In this document: positions 62,969 to 64,000 of the stretch, piece after piece | How the letters are laid out: each line of letters starts with the position of its first letter | How positions within the stretch are numbered: position 1 is the stretch's first letter | Assembly (NCBI GenBank): GCA_028277765.1 | Contig: JANQFQ010000115.1 | Coordinates: forward strand, 19,407 to 83,406 | Length of the DNA: 64,000 bases | From: Desulfobacterales bacterium | Lineage (GTDB): Bacteria; Desulfobacterota; Desulfobacteria; Desulfobacterales; SURF-7 | Direction of reading: 5' to 3' | Position numbers and translations under genes: made by a program | The notes under the pieces: generated by a model | The model's input: only the letters and a program-made list of their open reading frames with translations | Told to the model about the DNA's origin: nothing | The model's database searches: none

Positions 62969-63136
62969 ATGAAATATATTGAATTAATCAATTTATATGG
63001 ACATATCAACATCAAACCGATCACTTTCCCTAAAACAGAAATGGAAAGTGCAGATCACGTGAATGCAGATGGTGCAAGAAAATATACTCAGCATCTAATT
63101 GAAGAGATAGAGCGGCTTTCATTATCTGACAAGTAA
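62969..63136 (+). pseudogene. C-terminal remnant of an SGNH-type protein
   Basis: A 55-codon frame ends ADHVNADGARKYTQHLIEEI. An Asp-x-His-hydrophobic-Asn-x2-Gly pattern followed by a helix is the typical last block of SGNH-type (DltD/DUF1574-like) hydrolases. No nucleophile block, signal peptide or ribosome site is present, so it is the tail of a lost gene. It lies in the spacer upstream of the LysR gene. Confidence 0.5.
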
Positions 63137-63165
63137 GGCATTTAATGGTTGGGAACCTGGATCAA

Positions 63166-64000
63166 TTATACTTTAAAGTAATTCATTGTTTCATATAACT
63201 GACTGATATTATCAAAAATGTTTTGAGTGGAAGCTGCAAGTTCTTCAGAAAATGAAGCGTTTTCCTGTGAGATAGAATTTATTCTGACCATTCCAATATT
63301 TACCTCTCCAAGTCCACTGTTTTGTTCTGCTGACGATACTGAAATATCATTAACAAGATGAGCAGTCTCCTTAATTCTATTTACAATTTCAAGCAGCAAT
63401 GTGCCAGATTTTTCAACAGTATTGAGAGATGAATCAGCAAGTTCGCTAATTTCTTGAGCAGCATTTTGACTTTTTTCTGCCAGGCTTCTAACCTCTCCTG
63501 CAACTACAGAAAAACCCTTTCCGGAATCTCCTGCTCTTGCTGCTTCTATAGCGGCATTCAATGCAAGCATATTGGTCTGATTTGCAATTTCCTCTATTAT
63601 TTTTATTTTATCTGATATCTGCCGCATGGCTTCCATTGACACGGTAACGGCGTGACCGCCAATGTCAGCACGATCGGCTGTTTCTTTAGCTAATTTATCT
63701 GTATTTCTTGCATTATCTGTGTTTTTTTCAACATTAACGCCTACTTCCTGGAGTACGGATGAAATCTCTTCTACACTTGCTGCTTGCTTACTGGAAGATG
63801 TGCTGAGACTTTCCGCAGTTTTACTTATATCGCTTGAGGATGACAAAAGATTTGATGTGTTTTCCTTTATGCTGATAATTGTGTACCGTAACTTCTCTAC
63901 AAAAGCATTATAACTTTTTGATATTTCTCCTGCTTCATCATTCGATATAACTGACAGTGTTTGGGTAAGATCACCTTCTCCCTTTGCGATGTCTTGCATT
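63166..64000 (-). CDS. Methyl-accepting chemotaxis protein, C-terminal part (cut by window end)
   Basis: The visible 277 residues start in the HAMP-to-signalling junction ([11 protein letters not shown], a HAMP end motif) and run through the coiled-coil MCP domain. The hairpin tip [37 protein letters not shown] is intact, and NAAQEI and [12 protein letters not shown] lie in the return helix. The sensory domain is beyond base 64000. The protein ends ETMNYFKV without a CheR-binding pentapeptide. It controls a CheA-CheW signalling array; the ligand cannot be seen. Confidence 0.92.
   Translation of the reverse strand, partial: MQDIAKGEGDLTQTLSVISNDEAGEISKSYNAFVEKLRYTIISIKENTSNLLSSSSDISKTAESLSTSSSKQAASVEEISSVLQEVGVNVEKNTDNARNTDKLAKETADRADIGGHAVTVSMEAMRQISDKIKIIEEIANQTNMLALNAAIEAARAGDSGKGFSVVAGEVRSLAEKSQNAAQEISELADSSLNTVEKSGTLLLEIVNRIKETAHLVNDISVSSAEQNSGLGEVNIGMVRINSISQENASFSEELAASTQNIFDNISQLYETMNYFKV

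Overview
The window reads as chromosomal DNA of a Gram-negative, moderately AT-rich bacterium. It encodes many lipoproteins and signal-peptide proteins, a porin-like outer-membrane protein, a sigma-54 activator with matching -24/-12 promoters, a TIGR02147-type regulator, several cobalamin-binding radical SAM enzymes, a chemoreceptor and a rhombosortase. Gene content and style fit Desulfobacterota (Desulfobacterales-like). This placement is an inference; no rRNA or other marker lies in the window. I saw no tRNA, rRNA, CRISPR array, integrase or intact insertion sequence.

Layout. 1-6.6 kb: a CsgG-type lipoprotein, a B12-radical SAM protein, a translationally coupled pair ending in an RNase Z-like metallohydrolase, and a phosphate-binding-like protein with a porin. 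6.7-11.5 kb: a TIGR02147 regulator and three related surface proteins. Two of these carry near-identical tandem repeat domains in opposite orientation, and twin 16-bp palindromes lie in the divergent promoter region. 12-14.7 kb: an AAA+ ATPase, membrane protein and TPR protein operon. 14.7-17.4 kb: a nucleotide-sugar epimerase coupled to a Sat-CysC fusion whose sulfurylase active site is altered. 17.6-24.5 kb: a sigma-54 activator with two SGNH-hydrolase paralogues (one a pseudoenzyme), divergent from a VIT/VWA surface protein and its rhombosortase. 24.9-37.7 kb: an LplT-like/PlsC fusion followed by a DUF2339, DUF3999-like and giant membrane-protein operon.

38-50 kb is the most unusual stretch: a GNAT-like protein, a GH3-type acyl-adenylating enzyme, two B12-radical SAM enzymes, a frame-interrupted GNAT gene, two further radical SAM genes (one broken), two small membrane proteins, then CDP-alcohol phosphatidyltransferase, CdsA, PlsC and an alpha/beta hydrolase. 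Together these suggest synthesis of an unusual membrane lipid or lipid conjugate, though no product can be named. 50-64 kb holds intergenic repeats, a decayed UPF0175/DUF3368 toxin-antitoxin pair, a YiiX-like amidase, a sigma-54-driven unit with a 36-residue secreted peptide, an amidohydrolase and a lipase, an M29 aminopeptidase, two lysophospholipase-like hydrolases, thiL and thiD, a LysR regulator, an SGNH gene remnant and a chemoreceptor cut by the window edge.

Several genes are frame-broken (near 37.9, 43.46, 46.3 and 51.8-52.2 kb). The region therefore shows either ongoing decay or, for the single-base cases, possible assembly errors or recoding.
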